From Pseudomonas asuensis (GTDB taxonomy: Bacteria > Pseudomonadota > Gammaproteobacteria > Pseudomonadales > Pseudomonadaceae), in NCBI RefSeq assembly GCF_014646755.1, contig NZ_BMNW01000004.1:186001-250000 (forward strand): a DNA stretch of 64,000 bases, in the 5' to 3' direction. Positions within the stretch are counted from its first letter, which is position 1; each line of letters starts with the position of its first letter. This document shows positions 16,997 to 26,433 of the stretch, piece after piece. The notes below the pieces were generated by a model. That model made no database searches. It was not told the origin of the DNA and saw only the letters and a list, made by a program, of their open reading frames with translations. Both the position numbers and the translations under genes were made by a program.

Positions 16997-18208
16997 TCAG
17001 GCCCGCAGTGCAGGAGTGGCTAGGCGATTACCGGTACTTTCCAGCAGCAATTGGTTGCTGCGATCGGTCTCTCCCAGGTGGGCCAACAGGCGCGCCAATT
17101 CACCGCAGGCCTCTGGCGTGCGTTGGGCGCTCAGGCTGGCCTCAAGATAATCCCGCGCCTTGCCCCAGAGCTGATTGATTTGGCAAAGTCGGCCCAACGT
17201 CAGCAGCAGGACAGGATCATTCGGGTGGGTACGTAACCAGCCCTCGGCTAGTTGCAATTGCTTGCCTGGATCACGGCTCTTGATATGTCCGTACAAGCGG
17301 ACCAGCCGATCGTCATAGTTACGCTTGATGGCCGCACGCAACACCTCTTCAGCATCGTCTTCGCGGTTCAGCTCATGCAGACGGGCGGCATAGGCCTGGG
17401 CGACTTCAACATCGCTTTTAAGAGCGCTGGGCACCTGCTGCCACTGGCGCGTTATTGCCTGCGTAGGGGCTTCATCACCTATCGGTGTAACTTCGTCCAG
17501 TGAAGCCAGCCATGCACGCCGCTCCAGGTCGCTTAGCTCCGCCTCGCTCAACACGCGCTGCTTGCGCAGCTCTGGCAACAGACTGATCAATGCCGGCCAG
17601 TCACGCAGGGTGACGTACAGACGCTGCATCAATGAGAGGACATAAGGATGCTTGGGATGCTTTGCATGCAAAGGCGCAAGGCTTGCCAGCGCCTCGGTGT
17701 ACTGCATCCGATGGATCTGCAGTTGAGCCTGGGTCAGACCAATGGCTACATCAGCATGGGGTTCACGTTCACGGGCCTTTTGCAGAAGCGCATCGCTTTC
17801 CTGGTACTGGCCCATCTCGTTGGCAGCCCTGGCGGCGCCCAGATAGTGAGTCAACGGATGCGCATCGCTCTCTGCAGCGGTTTTCAAGTGCTTGAGCGCT
17901 GAGGGCCAGTCACCTTCAGCCAGCTCCAGCTGACCCCGATGGGCTGCCTGGGCAACACGACGCTGCTTGTTATGACGGGACCAGGGATTGATCACACGTC
18001 CTGATACGCCAAGCGCCGACAAGGCCAGCCGCAATAGGTACAGCGCGATCACGGCCGCTACGACCAGGGCCAGGAAGCCCCAAAAGCTCGACTCGTAACG
18101 AAAACTGTTATAGGAGAACAGTACGTAGCCGGGCTCATCCGCCATGATGACGGCAACCCCAAGGGCAACCAGTACGGCAAATAGGAACAGCAGAGTCAGT
18201 CGTTTCAC
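16997..18208 (-). CDS. hemY: heme biosynthesis-associated TPR protein HemY
   Basis: Membrane-anchored TPR protein encoded with hemCDX. The E. coli and pseudomonad HemY of this type is not the protoporphyrinogen oxidase of Gram-positives; its exact role in late heme synthesis is unsettled. Two transmembrane helices lie at about 4-24 and 40-62 (LFLFAVLVALGVAVI; FWGFLALVVAAVIALYLL). Helical TPR-like repeats follow (ALKHLKTAAESDAHPLTHYLGA; YQESDALLQKARERE) to the end at residue 403. Its start overlaps hemX by four bases (ATGA). It is the last gene of the hem operon and has a terminator downstream. Confidence 0.92.
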   Translation of the reverse strand: MKRLTLLFLFAVLVALGVAVIMADEPGYVLFSYNSFRYESSFWGFLALVVAAVIALYLLRLALSALGVSGRVINPWSRHNKQRRVAQAAHRGQLELAEGDWPSALKHLKTAAESDAHPLTHYLGAARAANEMGQYQESDALLQKAREREPHADVAIGLTQAQLQIHRMQYTEALASLAPLHAKHPKHPYVLSLMQRLYVTLRDWPALISLLPELRKQRVLSEAELSDLERRAWLASLDEVTPIGDEAPTQAITRQWQQVPSALKSDVEVAQAYAARLHELNREDDAEEVLRAAIKRNYDDRLVRLYGHIKSRDPGKQLQLAEGWLRTHPNDPVLLLTLGRLCQINQLWGKARDYLEASLSAQRTPEACGELARLLAHLGETDRSNQLLLESTGNRLATPALRA

Positions 18209-19401
18209 AGTTGCTCCTCCTGGGCAGGCGACGCAGCCGGGGGTGCAGGCTGGGTAGAGGTATTCGATTCAGGTTGCTGGCGGCGGGCGATATACGCCTG
18301 AAGAGCCGACAGTGTCGGGCTGAGATCCGGCGGGTTGAGCGTCACAGGCTTCTGAGCCAACTCGCTTAACGCATCACGAATGGCACGACTTTCAGCGTTC
18401 TGGCTGTTGAAATGAGCCTCTAGAACACCCTGAGCCTGAGTCAGTGCACGTTGATAGACCTCCTGGTTGCCGTTGAGCGCGCCCCATTGAGCCTGCTCAA
18501 GAGCCAGATTCATAGCCAGGCGGACCTGAGCCAGGCTTTCTTCAGCCAGCAGAGGCTTGATGGGCTTGTCTGCTGAAAAGTCGATGCGGAAATAGCCGGA
18601 AACGCGCTCGCGCAGGCGCTGCCAGGCTCGCATGAAGCGATTTGTGCTTTCTTCGTCGGCCTGAACGCCAGGCTGATCGGCTTCAGGATGAACAAAGCGT
18701 GGCGGCAGGGGCTCCAGCGTTTGTACCTCACTGCGTAACGCAGACAAGCGAACAAACAGGCCAGTCTGATCCAGATCGGGCAATTGGCGCAGCGCCTGTT
18801 GGCTGCTTGCCAGCTGCTGGCGCACGGCAAAGGCGCCTGGATCATTCTGCGCCTTGAGAATCTCATCTACGGCCTGGAGCAGGTTCTGAGCGCTAGGAAC
18901 ATCTTGCAGCGCTGTCAGACGCAACGTTGCCATACGCATCAGATGCTCGGCTTCAGCCAGACGCCAAACCTGTCGGCTTTGCCCAACCACTTCGGTGAAC
19001 TGCTGAGCCAGATGCTGCTGATCGGCCTGTAACTGACCTATCAACCGGCGGCGATTTTCAAAGTCTTCTGCATTGGGCAGCTTTTCCAGCTGCGCAGCCA
19101 GGGCCTGCTCACGCTGCTCGACCTGACGCGTCTGGCTGCGAGCGTCCTCGAGCTGCGTCATCTGGGCGCGATCCTGCTCATGCAGGGTACGTGTCTGCCA
19201 GAGGCTCCAACCACCGGCAGCCAGGCCGGCAGCGCCGACCAACAAGGCCAGCAGGGCCAGTCCGGTACCGCCACGGCGTGGCTTTTCCGAAATCGGAGCA
19301 GGTGGGGGCGTCGCGTTGACCGTCTCGCCAGATGCCGATACGGCACCGTCAGTGGGAGTGACTGTTTCGCTCACAAGTCCTTCCTTTGATTCGTTATTCA
19401 A
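18205..19401 (-). CDS. hemX: uroporphyrinogen-III C-methyltransferase-like protein HemX
   Basis: A 398-residue membrane-anchored protein of the hem operon. Despite older naming there is no methyltransferase domain. A proline/serine-rich cytoplasmic N-terminus is followed by one transmembrane helix at about 47-68 (GLALLALLVGAAGLAAGGWSL), then a long periplasmic coiled coil from about 70-140 (EQDRAQMTQLEDARSQTRQ) and a helical domain. The C-terminus is low complexity (STQPAPPAASPAQEEQL). It overlaps hemD and hemY by four bases each. The family is clear; the biochemical role is not. Confidence 0.92.
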   Translation of the reverse strand: MNNESKEGLVSETVTPTDGAVSASGETVNATPPPAPISEKPRRGGTGLALLALLVGAAGLAAGGWSLWQTRTLHEQDRAQMTQLEDARSQTRQVEQREQALAAQLEKLPNAEDFENRRRLIGQLQADQQHLAQQFTEVVGQSRQVWRLAEAEHLMRMATLRLTALQDVPSAQNLLQAVDEILKAQNDPGAFAVRQQLASSQQALRQLPDLDQTGLFVRLSALRSEVQTLEPLPPRFVHPEADQPGVQADEESTNRFMRAWQRLRERVSGYFRIDFSADKPIKPLLAEESLAQVRLAMNLALEQAQWGALNGNQEVYQRALTQAQGVLEAHFNSQNAESRAIRDALSELAQKPVTLNPPDLSPTLSALQAYIARRQQPESNTSTQPAPPAASPAQEEQL

Positions 19402-20159
19402 GGATGATGCTCTTCAAGCGCCGCCAACACCGCTGCGGTACTGGCGCCATGACAGGTAATGACACGCTGTATACCGGCTGCGCGGGCCTGCTCGGCCACA
19501 CGCTCGCTGGGCACTAGCAGCGGCACTGTACACAAGACTGGCCACGCGAGGCCGGCCAGGGTGCGCAGATGCGCGAAACTCTGCCCACTGCTGACCATGA
19601 CGCCATTGAGGCGTTCCGCTACAAGGCAATCAGTCAGGGTATTTTGTGGATAATCCGGCATTACACGCCGGTAGAGCTCAAGGTAATCAACCTGCACGCC
19701 ACGCTCACGTAGCGTCTCGGCCATGGTTTCCCTACCGCCTTCACCGCGCAGGATAAGCACCCGAGGATCAGCCTCTTGCAAGGCCTCATCGAGTTGCGGC
19801 AAGGCCAGAACCCCCTCGCTATCTTCGCTCTGAACAGGAGTGATGACCGATAGGCCATAGGCCTCAAGAATATCGGCAGTGGCTGCGCCTACAGCGAACC
19901 AGGTCTGGTTTATGGGCGGTTGTGGCCAATACTGGTCCAGCCGCTCCAAACCAATACGGGCGGCCGGCTTGCTGACCACGATGACGGCCTTGTAACGATC
20001 CAGGTCAAGCATGAGGGAGCGCTGCTCCGGTGTTTCGGGCAGCGGCTCAATGGCCAATAGCGGCAGGCTGGCACTGTGTATACCCCGCTCGGCCAGCGCA
20101 GCGGCCAAGGGTTCACATTCTTCGGCAGGGCGAGTCAGAAGCAGCCGCCAGGCTGTCAT
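19398..20159 (-). CDS. hemD: uroporphyrinogen-III synthase
   Basis: Cyclises hydroxymethylbilane to uroporphyrinogen III, inverting ring D. The 253 residues match the family. The protein begins [22 protein letters not shown], typical of HemD with its TRP motif. Two Rossmann-like lobes are suggested by [33 protein letters not shown] and [12 protein letters not shown]. Overall similarity is low in this family, so operon position adds strength. It overlaps hemC at its start and hemX at its end, both as ATGA. Confidence 0.92.
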   Translation of the reverse strand: MTAWRLLLTRPAEECEPLAAALAERGIHSASLPLLAIEPLPETPEQRSLMLDLDRYKAVIVVSKPAARIGLERLDQYWPQPPINQTWFAVGAATADILEAYGLSVITPVQSEDSEGVLALPQLDEALQEADPRVLILRGEGGRETMAETLRERGVQVDYLELYRRVMPDYPQNTLTDCLVAERLNGVMVSSGQSFAHLRTLAGLAWPVLCTVPLLVPSERVAEQARAAGIQRVITCHGASTAAVLAALEEHHP

Positions 20160-21094
20160 GGCTGGCCAGCCTCGTCATAAACGGCACGCAGGATATCGCC
20201 AGCACCCTGGGCAAGCAGCTCATCGGCCACTTGGATACCTAACGCAGAAGGATCGATAATCGACCCACGCGCCTCGGCCCTCAACAGCAATGTGCCGTCT
20301 GGCTGTCCGACCAGACCACGCAGCCAAAGCTCTTCACCTTCGCGGATGGCGTAGCAGGCAATAGGCACCTGGCAGCCACCATTGAGATGACGATTCATGG
20401 CACGCTCGGCAATCACCCGCTGTTCGGTTTCAAGGTGATGAAGTGGCTTGAGCAGCTCGTGCACCTCGGCATCATCCATTCGACATTCAATGCCTACCGC
20501 CCCTTGGCCGCCAGCCGGAAGGCTGTCCTCAACACTGATGGATTCGCGGATACGGTCCTGAAAGCCCAGGCGAATCAGGCCAGCGGCTGCAAGAATAATG
20601 GCGTGATAGTCGCCTGCATCCAGCTTGGCGAGACGCGTATTGACGTTACCCCGCAGGAAACGGATCTCAAGATCCGGCCGCTGGGCCAGCAGCTGAGCCT
20701 GTCGACGTAGGCTGGACGTTCCTACAATACTGCCAGCCGGTAACGCCGCCAGACTGCTATAGGTATTGGAAACAAACGCATCGCGCGCGTCTTCACGCTC
20801 GCAGATGGCATAGAGCCCAAGACCTTCAGGAAACTCCATTGGCACATCCTTCATGGAGTGCACAGCAATATCAGCATCACCTTCCAGCAATGCCGTTTCC
20901 AACTCCTTGACGAACAAACCCTTGCCGCCAATCTTCGCCAGCGGCGCATCAAGCAGCTTGTCGCCCCGACTGGTCATCGGCAACAGGCTGACGTGCAACC
21001 CAGGATGGGCTGCCTCCAGACGGGCCTTTACATACTCGGCCTGCCACAGGGCAAGCGCGCTTTGACGCGTGGCGATGCGAATCTCGCGGTTCAT
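20156..21094 (-). CDS. hemC: porphobilinogen deaminase (hydroxymethylbilane synthase)
   Basis: Polymerises four porphobilinogens into hydroxymethylbilane in tetrapyrrole synthesis. I use the ATG at 21094 ([18 protein letters not shown]); an upstream in-frame start at 21187 adds 31 unrelated residues. The 312 residues include the substrate and cofactor region [13 protein letters not shown], the arginine-rich [12 protein letters not shown] and [13 protein letters not shown], and the dipyrromethane-binding cysteine in [13 protein letters not shown]. It is the first gene of hemC-D-X-Y. A 132 bp gap separates it from algR, which is on the same strand. Confidence 0.95.
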   Translation of the reverse strand: MNREIRIATRQSALALWQAEYVKARLEAAHPGLHVSLLPMTSRGDKLLDAPLAKIGGKGLFVKELETALLEGDADIAVHSMKDVPMEFPEGLGLYAICEREDARDAFVSNTYSSLAALPAGSIVGTSSLRRQAQLLAQRPDLEIRFLRGNVNTRLAKLDAGDYHAIILAAAGLIRLGFQDRIRESISVEDSLPAGGQGAVGIECRMDDAEVHELLKPLHHLETEQRVIAERAMNRHLNGGCQVPIACYAIREGEELWLRGLVGQPDGTLLLRAEARGSIIDPSALGIQVADELLAQGAGDILRAVYDEAGQP

Positions 21095-21226
21095 GAGCCT
21101 ATTCCGGGATTGAAACACGGCCGGAATGATAACAGGCTCTCTTGCCGCAAGCCGCTTTCGGCCTGATAGGCAAGACCAATCGTTCACGCGCCATGCGCAC
21201 AGAACGGCAAGTCTTGCCCCTGAGCG

Positions 21227-21973
21227 TCACAGGTTCTGCATCAGGCGCCGTACTCCGGCTACGTGTCGTCGGCTGACCGTCAACGCATCGCCATTGAGCC
21301 CTTTCAGGTACAGCTGGAAATGGCCCAGCGGCGTACGCTGCAAGCGCTCGATCCGCTCCCGCGCCACCAGGGCATTACGGTGAATACGGACGAATCGATC
21401 ACCGAACTCGTCTTCCAAGGCCTTTAACGGCTCGTCCAGCAGGACCTCACCGTTACCGTGACGCAAGGTCACGTATTTGTGATCGGCAATGAAATACACC
21501 ACGTCATCCAACGGAATCAGTTCAATACCTTTGCGGGTCCGTGCGCTGATATGGCTGCGCGGCCCTGGACCACCGCTGGACGGCGGCTTGGTCAAGGCAG
21601 CCAGCTGAACACGGTTAGGGCGCTCAGCTTTCTTCAAGGCCTCTTCAAGATCTTCCTGGCGTACTGGTTTGACCAGATACCCCACGGCGCTGACCTTGAA
21701 GGCCTCGACTGCAAATTCATCATGGGCGGTTACGAAAATAACCGCAGGCGGTGCTTCTCGCTCGCATAGTCGGGCAGCTACTTGTAGCCCGTCCAAACCT
21801 GGCATACGGATATCAAGCAATACGATATCCGGCTTCAGGTTTTCGACCAGGGCTAACGCTTCTTCGCCATTACTGGCGGAGGGCTCCAAGACTTTATAGC
21901 CGTCTAGTTGCCCAACCAGACGGGCCAGACGCTCGCGCGCCAACGGTTCGTCATCGACGATTAGGACGTTCAT
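21227..21973 (-). CDS. algR: LytTR-type response regulator AlgR
   Basis: Response regulator that in P. aeruginosa controls alginate, type IV pilus and virulence genes. The receiver domain covers about 1-120: the acidic pair in DDEPLARERL, the phospho-aspartate in VLLDIRMPGLDG near residue 54, the threonine in IFVTAHDEFAVEAF, and the lysine in LVKPVRQEDLEEAL. A linker leads to a LytTR DNA-binding domain (about 145-245: RKGIELIPLDDVVYFIADHKYVTL; FVRIHRNALVARERIERL). The gene starts four bases after the algZ stop. The match to AlgR in length (248) and context is excellent. Confidence 0.95.
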   Translation of the reverse strand: MNVLIVDDEPLARERLARLVGQLDGYKVLEPSASNGEEALALVENLKPDIVLLDIRMPGLDGLQVAARLCEREAPPAVIFVTAHDEFAVEAFKVSAVGYLVKPVRQEDLEEALKKAERPNRVQLAALTKPPSSGGPGPRSHISARTRKGIELIPLDDVVYFIADHKYVTLRHGNGEVLLDEPLKALEDEFGDRFVRIHRNALVARERIERLQRTPLGHFQLYLKGLNGDALTVSRRHVAGVRRLMQNL

Positions 21974-21977
21974 AGGC

Positions 21978-23060
21978 TCAGGCTTCCTGCGTGAGTCGCT
22001 CGCATGGATAGCGAAGACAGGTTATGTGCCGTTGGTCACGGCGTTCGATTTTGAGACTCGCTCCCGGGCCGAAAAGTGCCGTTAGTCGCGATTCGATATT
22101 AGTTAAAGCCTGCTTTGTACCTTTTGGTGGCCGAGGATGCTGCTCGGCCTGCTCATCGAATGGATTACTCATCGACAGTTCGAATATTCCTGCGACATAA
22201 GTCGCCTCAACCACTACACATCCTCCCTCGATTCGCGGCGCAATCCCATAAATCAAGGCGTTTTCAAGAAGCGGCTGCAGCGTTAGTTGTGGGATCGGCA
22301 GATCATCCGGTACACCATCAATGCGCCAATCGATCTTAAGACGGTCTCCCAAGCGTAGCTTCTCGATCTCCAGGTAGCGACGTGACAGTTCTAATTCTTC
22401 TGACCAGCGCACCCGGGTTCCCGGCTTGGACAGGCTGGCTCGAAAGAGGCTGGACAGGTCTAGCACGGCACGCTCGGCCTTGTCGGCATCAATGGCAATC
22501 AGGCTGGCAATGCTGTTCAGGCTGTTGAACAGGAAATGCGGGCGGATACGGGCCTGCAGCGACTCGATTCGGGCCTTGAGTTCGGCCTGTTGCTGGCGCC
22601 GCCATTGGCTTTGCAGGTAGAAATACCGCAGCATCAGGGCCGACATGATCAGTGCGATCAGTGCATGGCGCTCATAAAGCCTGACCTCGCCAGACTGCTG
22701 CATGGGCCCAGCCAGCTCCAGCCAGTCAGCCACGGCGGTGCAGGCAAGGGTCAGCCCTACGACGAGGGCGCAGCAGATTCCACCGGCCAAAGCAGGCTTC
22801 AGGCGGGCCAGAAAGGGCCGCAGGCGGCACAGAACAGCAGCAGAAAGCAGCACATTCCATTGCACGAACAGCGATACCAGCGCCAGCCGTATCCAGTTGA
22901 AAGAGCCAGTCAGCGGGTCGGCCAATACAAGCACCAGGACCAGCAATTCTGCCAGCACAATCAAGACGAGCAGGGCCTCCGGTTCGCATAGCTCCGGCAC
23001 AAAAAACTCGTCAACCGGGGCAGGCCGGCGCTTAGTCAGGTATTTGATAGGCATGGTCAA
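21978..23060 (-). CDS. algZ: sensor histidine kinase AlgZ/FimS
   Basis: Membrane partner of AlgR. The N-terminal half of 360 residues holds several transmembrane helices with no clear periplasmic sensor domain. The C-terminal half is the His_kinase (LytS/YehU type) module: RIRPHFLFNSLNSIASLIAID with the phosphohistidine in PHFLFN near residue 175. An ATP-binding part follows with LTLQPLLENALIYGIAPR and an FGPGASLKIERR segment. Two starts are possible (23060 and 23054). It is divergent from argH across 136 bp that hold a GGTGCA inverted repeat. Confidence 0.93.
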   Translation of the reverse strand: MTMPIKYLTKRRPAPVDEFFVPELCEPEALLVLIVLAELLVLVLVLADPLTGSFNWIRLALVSLFVQWNVLLSAAVLCRLRPFLARLKPALAGGICCALVVGLTLACTAVADWLELAGPMQQSGEVRLYERHALIALIMSALMLRYFYLQSQWRRQQQAELKARIESLQARIRPHFLFNSLNSIASLIAIDADKAERAVLDLSSLFRASLSKPGTRVRWSEELELSRRYLEIEKLRLGDRLKIDWRIDGVPDDLPIPQLTLQPLLENALIYGIAPRIEGGCVVVEATYVAGIFELSMSNPFDEQAEQHPRPPKGTKQALTNIESRLTALFGPGASLKIERRDQRHITCLRYPCERLTQEA

Positions 23061-23118
23061 AGTGTTTACTACTATCCGACGAACGGCAAGGTTGTTTTAA
23101 AGTTAACGAGATAACTGT

Positions 23119-23133
23119 GGTGCACGTTGCACC
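23119..23133. promoter_or_regulatory. inverted repeat GGTGCA-CGT-TGCACC between algZ and argH
   Basis: A perfect 6+3+6 inverted repeat lies in the divergent algZ/argH spacer, 64 bp before the argH ATG and 59 bp before the algZ ATG. It could be a dimeric regulator site for one or both genes. A TATCAT -10-like element at 23147-23152 faces argH, with no convincing -35. I do not assign a regulator. Confidence 0.35.
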
Positions 23134-23196
23134 TGCACAAGGCTGTTATCATCCCGTTACGTCCATTCACGTTCAGTGCCATTTGCGAGCCCACTA

Positions 23197-24591
23197 ATGA
23201 GCAACGAAAAAACCAATCAATCCTGGGGCGGTCGCTTCAGCGAACCCGTCGACGCCTTCGTCGCACGCTTTACCGCTTCGGTCGACTTCGATAAGCGCCT
23301 GTACCGCCACGACATCATGGGCTCCATCGCTCACGCCACCATGTTGGCCAAAGTGGGCGTACTGACGGATGCCGAACGCGATGCCATTGCAGACGGACTG
23401 AACCAGATCCAGCGCGAAATCGAGGCAGGCCAATTCGAATGGCGCGTCGATCTCGAAGACGTGCACATGAACATTGAAGCCCGTCTTACTGACCGTATCG
23501 GCATCACTGGCAAAAAACTTCACACTGGACGCAGCCGAAATGATCAAGTCGCGACAGATATTCGGTTGTGGCTGCGCGACGAGATCGATCTGATCCTGGC
23601 AGAGATCACCCGCTTGCAGCAGGGGCTGCTGGAGCAGGCCGAGCGTGAAGCCGACACCATCATGCCCGGCTTCACCCACCTGCAGACCGCACAGCCTGTG
23701 ACATTCGGGCATCATTTGCTGGCCTGGTTCGAGATGCTTTCGCGCGACTTTGAGCGCCTGGTTGACTGCCGCAAGCGCGTGAATCGCATGCCATTGGGTA
23801 GCGCTGCGCTGGCCGGTACGACCTACCCGATCCAGCGTGAAATCACCTGCGAGCTGCTGGGCTTCGAGGCGGTGGGCGGCAACTCGCTGGATGGCGTGTC
23901 CGATCGCGACTTCGCCATCGAATTCTGTTCAGCCGCCTCGCTGGCCATGATGCACCTGTCACGCTTCTCCGAAGAGCTCGTGCTGTGGACGAGTGCTCAG
24001 TTCCAGTTCATCGACCTGCCCGACCGCTTCTGCACCGGCTCCTCGATCATGCCGCAAAAGAAGAACCCGGATGTGCCGGAGCTGGTACGTGGCAAAACAG
24101 GCCGCGTATTCGGTGCTCTGACGGGCCTGCTGACGCTAATGAAGGGCCAGCCGCTGGCCTACAACAAGGACAACCAGGAAGACAAAGAGCCGCTGTTTGA
24201 TGCAGCTGACACGCTGCGTGATTCCCTGCGCGCCTTTGCCGACATGATCCCGGCCATCAAGCCCAAGCGCGAGATCATGCGCGAAGCGGCCCGCCGCGGC
24301 TTCTCCACGGCCACTGACCTTGCAGACTACCTGGTGCGTAAAGGCCTGCCCTTCCGCGACTGTCACGAGATCGTGGGCCATGCGGTGAAGTATGGGGTGG
24401 ACTCCGGCAAGGATCTGGCCGAGATGAGCCTGGACGAGCTGCGCCGCTTCAGCGACCAGATCGAGCAGGACGTCTTCGAAGTGCTGACGCTGGAGGGTTC
24501 GGTCAACGCCCGTAACCACATTGGAGGCACCGCACCTGAGCAAGTACGCGCCGCCGTTCAGCGCGGCCGGGCATTACTCGCCAGCCGGTAA
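23197..24591 (+). CDS. argH: argininosuccinate lyase
   Basis: Cleaves argininosuccinate to arginine and fumarate, the last step of arginine synthesis. I use the ATG at 23197 ([21 protein letters not shown]), giving 464 residues as in other pseudomonads; the frame extends seven codons upstream without support. The fumarase/aspartase superfamily signature is [20 protein letters not shown] near residues 278-297. Other landmarks are [13 protein letters not shown], the catalytic histidine in [10 protein letters not shown], and the C-terminal [12 protein letters not shown] hairpin follows the stop. Confidence 0.97.
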   Translation: MSNEKTNQSWGGRFSEPVDAFVARFTASVDFDKRLYRHDIMGSIAHATMLAKVGVLTDAERDAIADGLNQIQREIEAGQFEWRVDLEDVHMNIEARLTDRIGITGKKLHTGRSRNDQVATDIRLWLRDEIDLILAEITRLQQGLLEQAEREADTIMPGFTHLQTAQPVTFGHHLLAWFEMLSRDFERLVDCRKRVNRMPLGSAALAGTTYPIQREITCELLGFEAVGGNSLDGVSDRDFAIEFCSAASLAMMHLSRFSEELVLWTSAQFQFIDLPDRFCTGSSIMPQKKNPDVPELVRGKTGRVFGALTGLLTLMKGQPLAYNKDNQEDKEPLFDAADTLRDSLRAFADMIPAIKPKREIMREAARRGFSTATDLADYLVRKGLPFRDCHEIVGHAVKYGVDSGKDLAEMSLDELRRFSDQIEQDVFEVLTLEGSVNARNHIGGTAPEQVRAAVQRGRALLASR

Positions 24592-24596
24592 TGGAT

Positions 24597-24627
24597 ACAG
24601 GGCGCCATAGGCACTGTGGCGCCCTGT
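24597..24627 (+). terminator. hairpin after argH
   Basis: ACAGGGCGCCA (24597-24607) pairs perfectly with TGGCGCCCTGT (24617-24627), an 11-base stem with a nine-base loop. There is no T run, but the position between the converging argH and oxidoreductase genes fits a terminator. Confidence 0.6.
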
Positions 24628-24632
24628 CAGTC

Positions 24633-25508
24633 TCACGCCTGCCCTGAGCGCTTGAGCGCACGACCGCCCAGTGCGGACCAGTCCAGATGCCCCTCCCCCT
24701 GGGCTACGGCTTCCAGCAGGTTGTCTCGCAGTACACTGCCAAACGGCAGCGGTACGTTTTTCGCTTGCCCAGCACTGAGTGCCAACCCTACATCCTTCAG
24801 GCCAAGGGTCAGCTTGAAGGCGGCAGGCTCAAAACGCTGTTCGGCAATCATCGCACCGTAGTTTTTGTAAGCCGGTGCCGCAAACAGGGTATTGGTCAGG
24901 ATATTCAGCAGATCGGCCGGTTCGACGCCATAGCTCTTGGTCAGGGCAGACGCCTCTCCCATCGTCTCGATAGCACTTGCCAACATGAAGTTGCCTGCAA
25001 TCTTGACGATGTTCGCCCGTAGCGGGTCCTCACCTAATGGCCATGTGGTCTGGCCCATTACATCCAACAGTGGCTGTACCTTGCTTACCGCAGCCTGCGG
25101 ACCTGCTACCACAATATTCAGGTTACCAGCGACCGCCACATCGGTGCGTCCAAAGACCGGCGCAGAGATGTACTCGACGCCCACCTTGGCATGATGCTCG
25201 ATCAGCTCGGACACAAAGGCCACTGACAACGTGGCCATGCTGAGGTGGATTACACCGGCCCGTGCGTTATCCAGTGCCCCGCTTTCAAGAATGACGGCGC
25301 GGGTAGAGGCATCGTCCGCCAGCATGGAAACCACTACCTCCGCGTCGAACGCGTCAGCGGGCTCACTGGCAGCCTTGGCGCCCTGGCCTACCAACTCTTG
25401 AACCGGCTCCTGCGAGCGATTCCAGACCAGAACCTCATGACCGGCCTTGATCAGGTTGCCGGCCATGCCCTTGCCCATTCCGCCTAAACCGATAAATCCG
25501 ATACGCAT
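24633..25508 (-). CDS. NAD(P)-dependent beta-hydroxyacid dehydrogenase family protein
   Basis: Member of the 3-hydroxyisobutyrate/GLYR1 family of oxidoreductases. The ATG at 25508 is preceded by GAGGAGAG with good spacing; a frame extension upstream is unsupported. The 291 residues start with a Rossmann fold (MRIGFIGLGGMGKGMAGNL). The substrate-side signature lies near 118-130, and the catalytic lysine is in ANIVKIAGNFMLAS near 170. The second domain is helical with KSYGVEPADLLNIL. Substrate is uncertain: tartronate semialdehyde, succinic semialdehyde and 3-hydroxyisobutyrate enzymes look alike. It has no operon partner; it shares the argH hairpin region. Confidence 0.85.
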   Translation of the reverse strand: MRIGFIGLGGMGKGMAGNLIKAGHEVLVWNRSQEPVQELVGQGAKAASEPADAFDAEVVVSMLADDASTRAVILESGALDNARAGVIHLSMATLSVAFVSELIEHHAKVGVEYISAPVFGRTDVAVAGNLNIVVAGPQAAVSKVQPLLDVMGQTTWPLGEDPLRANIVKIAGNFMLASAIETMGEASALTKSYGVEPADLLNILTNTLFAAPAYKNYGAMIAEQRFEPAAFKLTLGLKDVGLALSAGQAKNVPLPFGSVLRDNLLEAVAQGEGHLDWSALGGRALKRSGQA

Positions 25509-25595
25509 GACACTCTCCTCGCTGCTCAATGGCTAAGTGGTGGATTGACCATCATGCCAGGCGAGTTGTGCCCTGCTTATCGATAAAACGCCCGA

Positions 25596-26264
25596 TCAGG
25601 CGCTTTCGAGACGCTTTCGGACCATTGCCAAGAAGCTACTCATGGACTGAGCTTTCTCTTCATAGAGCTGCTGCACATGCGCATTTTGCTTCAGGCGATC
25701 CAGCAGTGCCTGAGCGGCAGGAAAACCCGCCATCAGATCAAGACTGAACAACTGTTCGGCGACACCACGGGCAAGGTCAATGCTGTAGAGAAAGTAGATA
25801 TCGGCCAGGGTCAGGGTATCGCCTGCCACATAAGGCGAGAACGAGCCCTGCCGCTTGAGCGTAGCAATTCCCGACCTGAGTTCGTGCTGTGCCTTTTCCT
25901 TGATGGCCTCATTTACTTTGGCACCAAAGAAAACCTCTGGATAACACTGACGGGCCGGTAGCTCGATATACAGCTCGATCTCACGCATAAGTGTTCGCAC
26001 TCGGGCGCGTGCGAAGGGATCGGCGGGCAACAGCGGCGTTCCTGGCTGAGTCTCCTCAATGTATTCCAGAATTACGCTGGTTTCGCTGATAAAGCCATGT
26101 TCGGTCTCCAGCACCGGCACCTTGCCGCACGGACTGATGGTGAGAAATTGCTCGTCCTGGCTGGGGAAAACCGTGACGGATTCGAACTCCAGCCCCTTTT
26201 CAAGCAACGCAAACTTGACCATGTTGTAATAGTTGCTGACTGGAAACCCATAGAGCTTGAGCAT
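25596..26264 (-). CDS. glutathione S-transferase family protein
   Basis: A 222-residue cytosolic GST from the ATG at 26264, which has GGAGG eight bases upstream. The N-terminal thioredoxin-like domain (about 1-78) reads LKLYGFPVSNYYNMVKFAL, with the glutathione-contact segment CGKVPVLETEHGFISETSVIL containing the conserved cis-proline and Glu-Thr/Ser pair. The C-terminal helical domain contains TLADIYFLYSIDL, the usual N-capping region. The reaction is not predictable from sequence. It is a single gene, 87 bp upstream (in transcription) of the dehydrogenase on the same strand. Confidence 0.88.
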   Translation of the reverse strand: MLKLYGFPVSNYYNMVKFALLEKGLEFESVTVFPSQDEQFLTISPCGKVPVLETEHGFISETSVILEYIEETQPGTPLLPADPFARARVRTLMREIELYIELPARQCYPEVFFGAKVNEAIKEKAQHELRSGIATLKRQGSFSPYVAGDTLTLADIYFLYSIDLARGVAEQLFSLDLMAGFPAAQALLDRLKQNAHVQQLYEEKAQSMSSFLAMVRKRLESA

Positions 26265-26433
26265 TCGACATGCCTCCAAGGCATTGGACAGATAAGCCAG
26301 ATAACCGTAGACGCCTAACGCGCCGGTGGAAAGCTTTTCTTGTACAAGACTTTGCCTTTCGCTCTCAAACCGGAACTCTGCAAGACCTGATAAGCCCTAA
26401 AGAAGGAGCCTTCCCTGAACAGGAGCGATTTAC

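Noticed and set aside
26340-26433. CGGAACTC before the unknown membrane protein gene as an AlgU promoter
   Set aside because: No TCTGA-like -10 at 16 or 17 bases; the sequence there is CCCTA.
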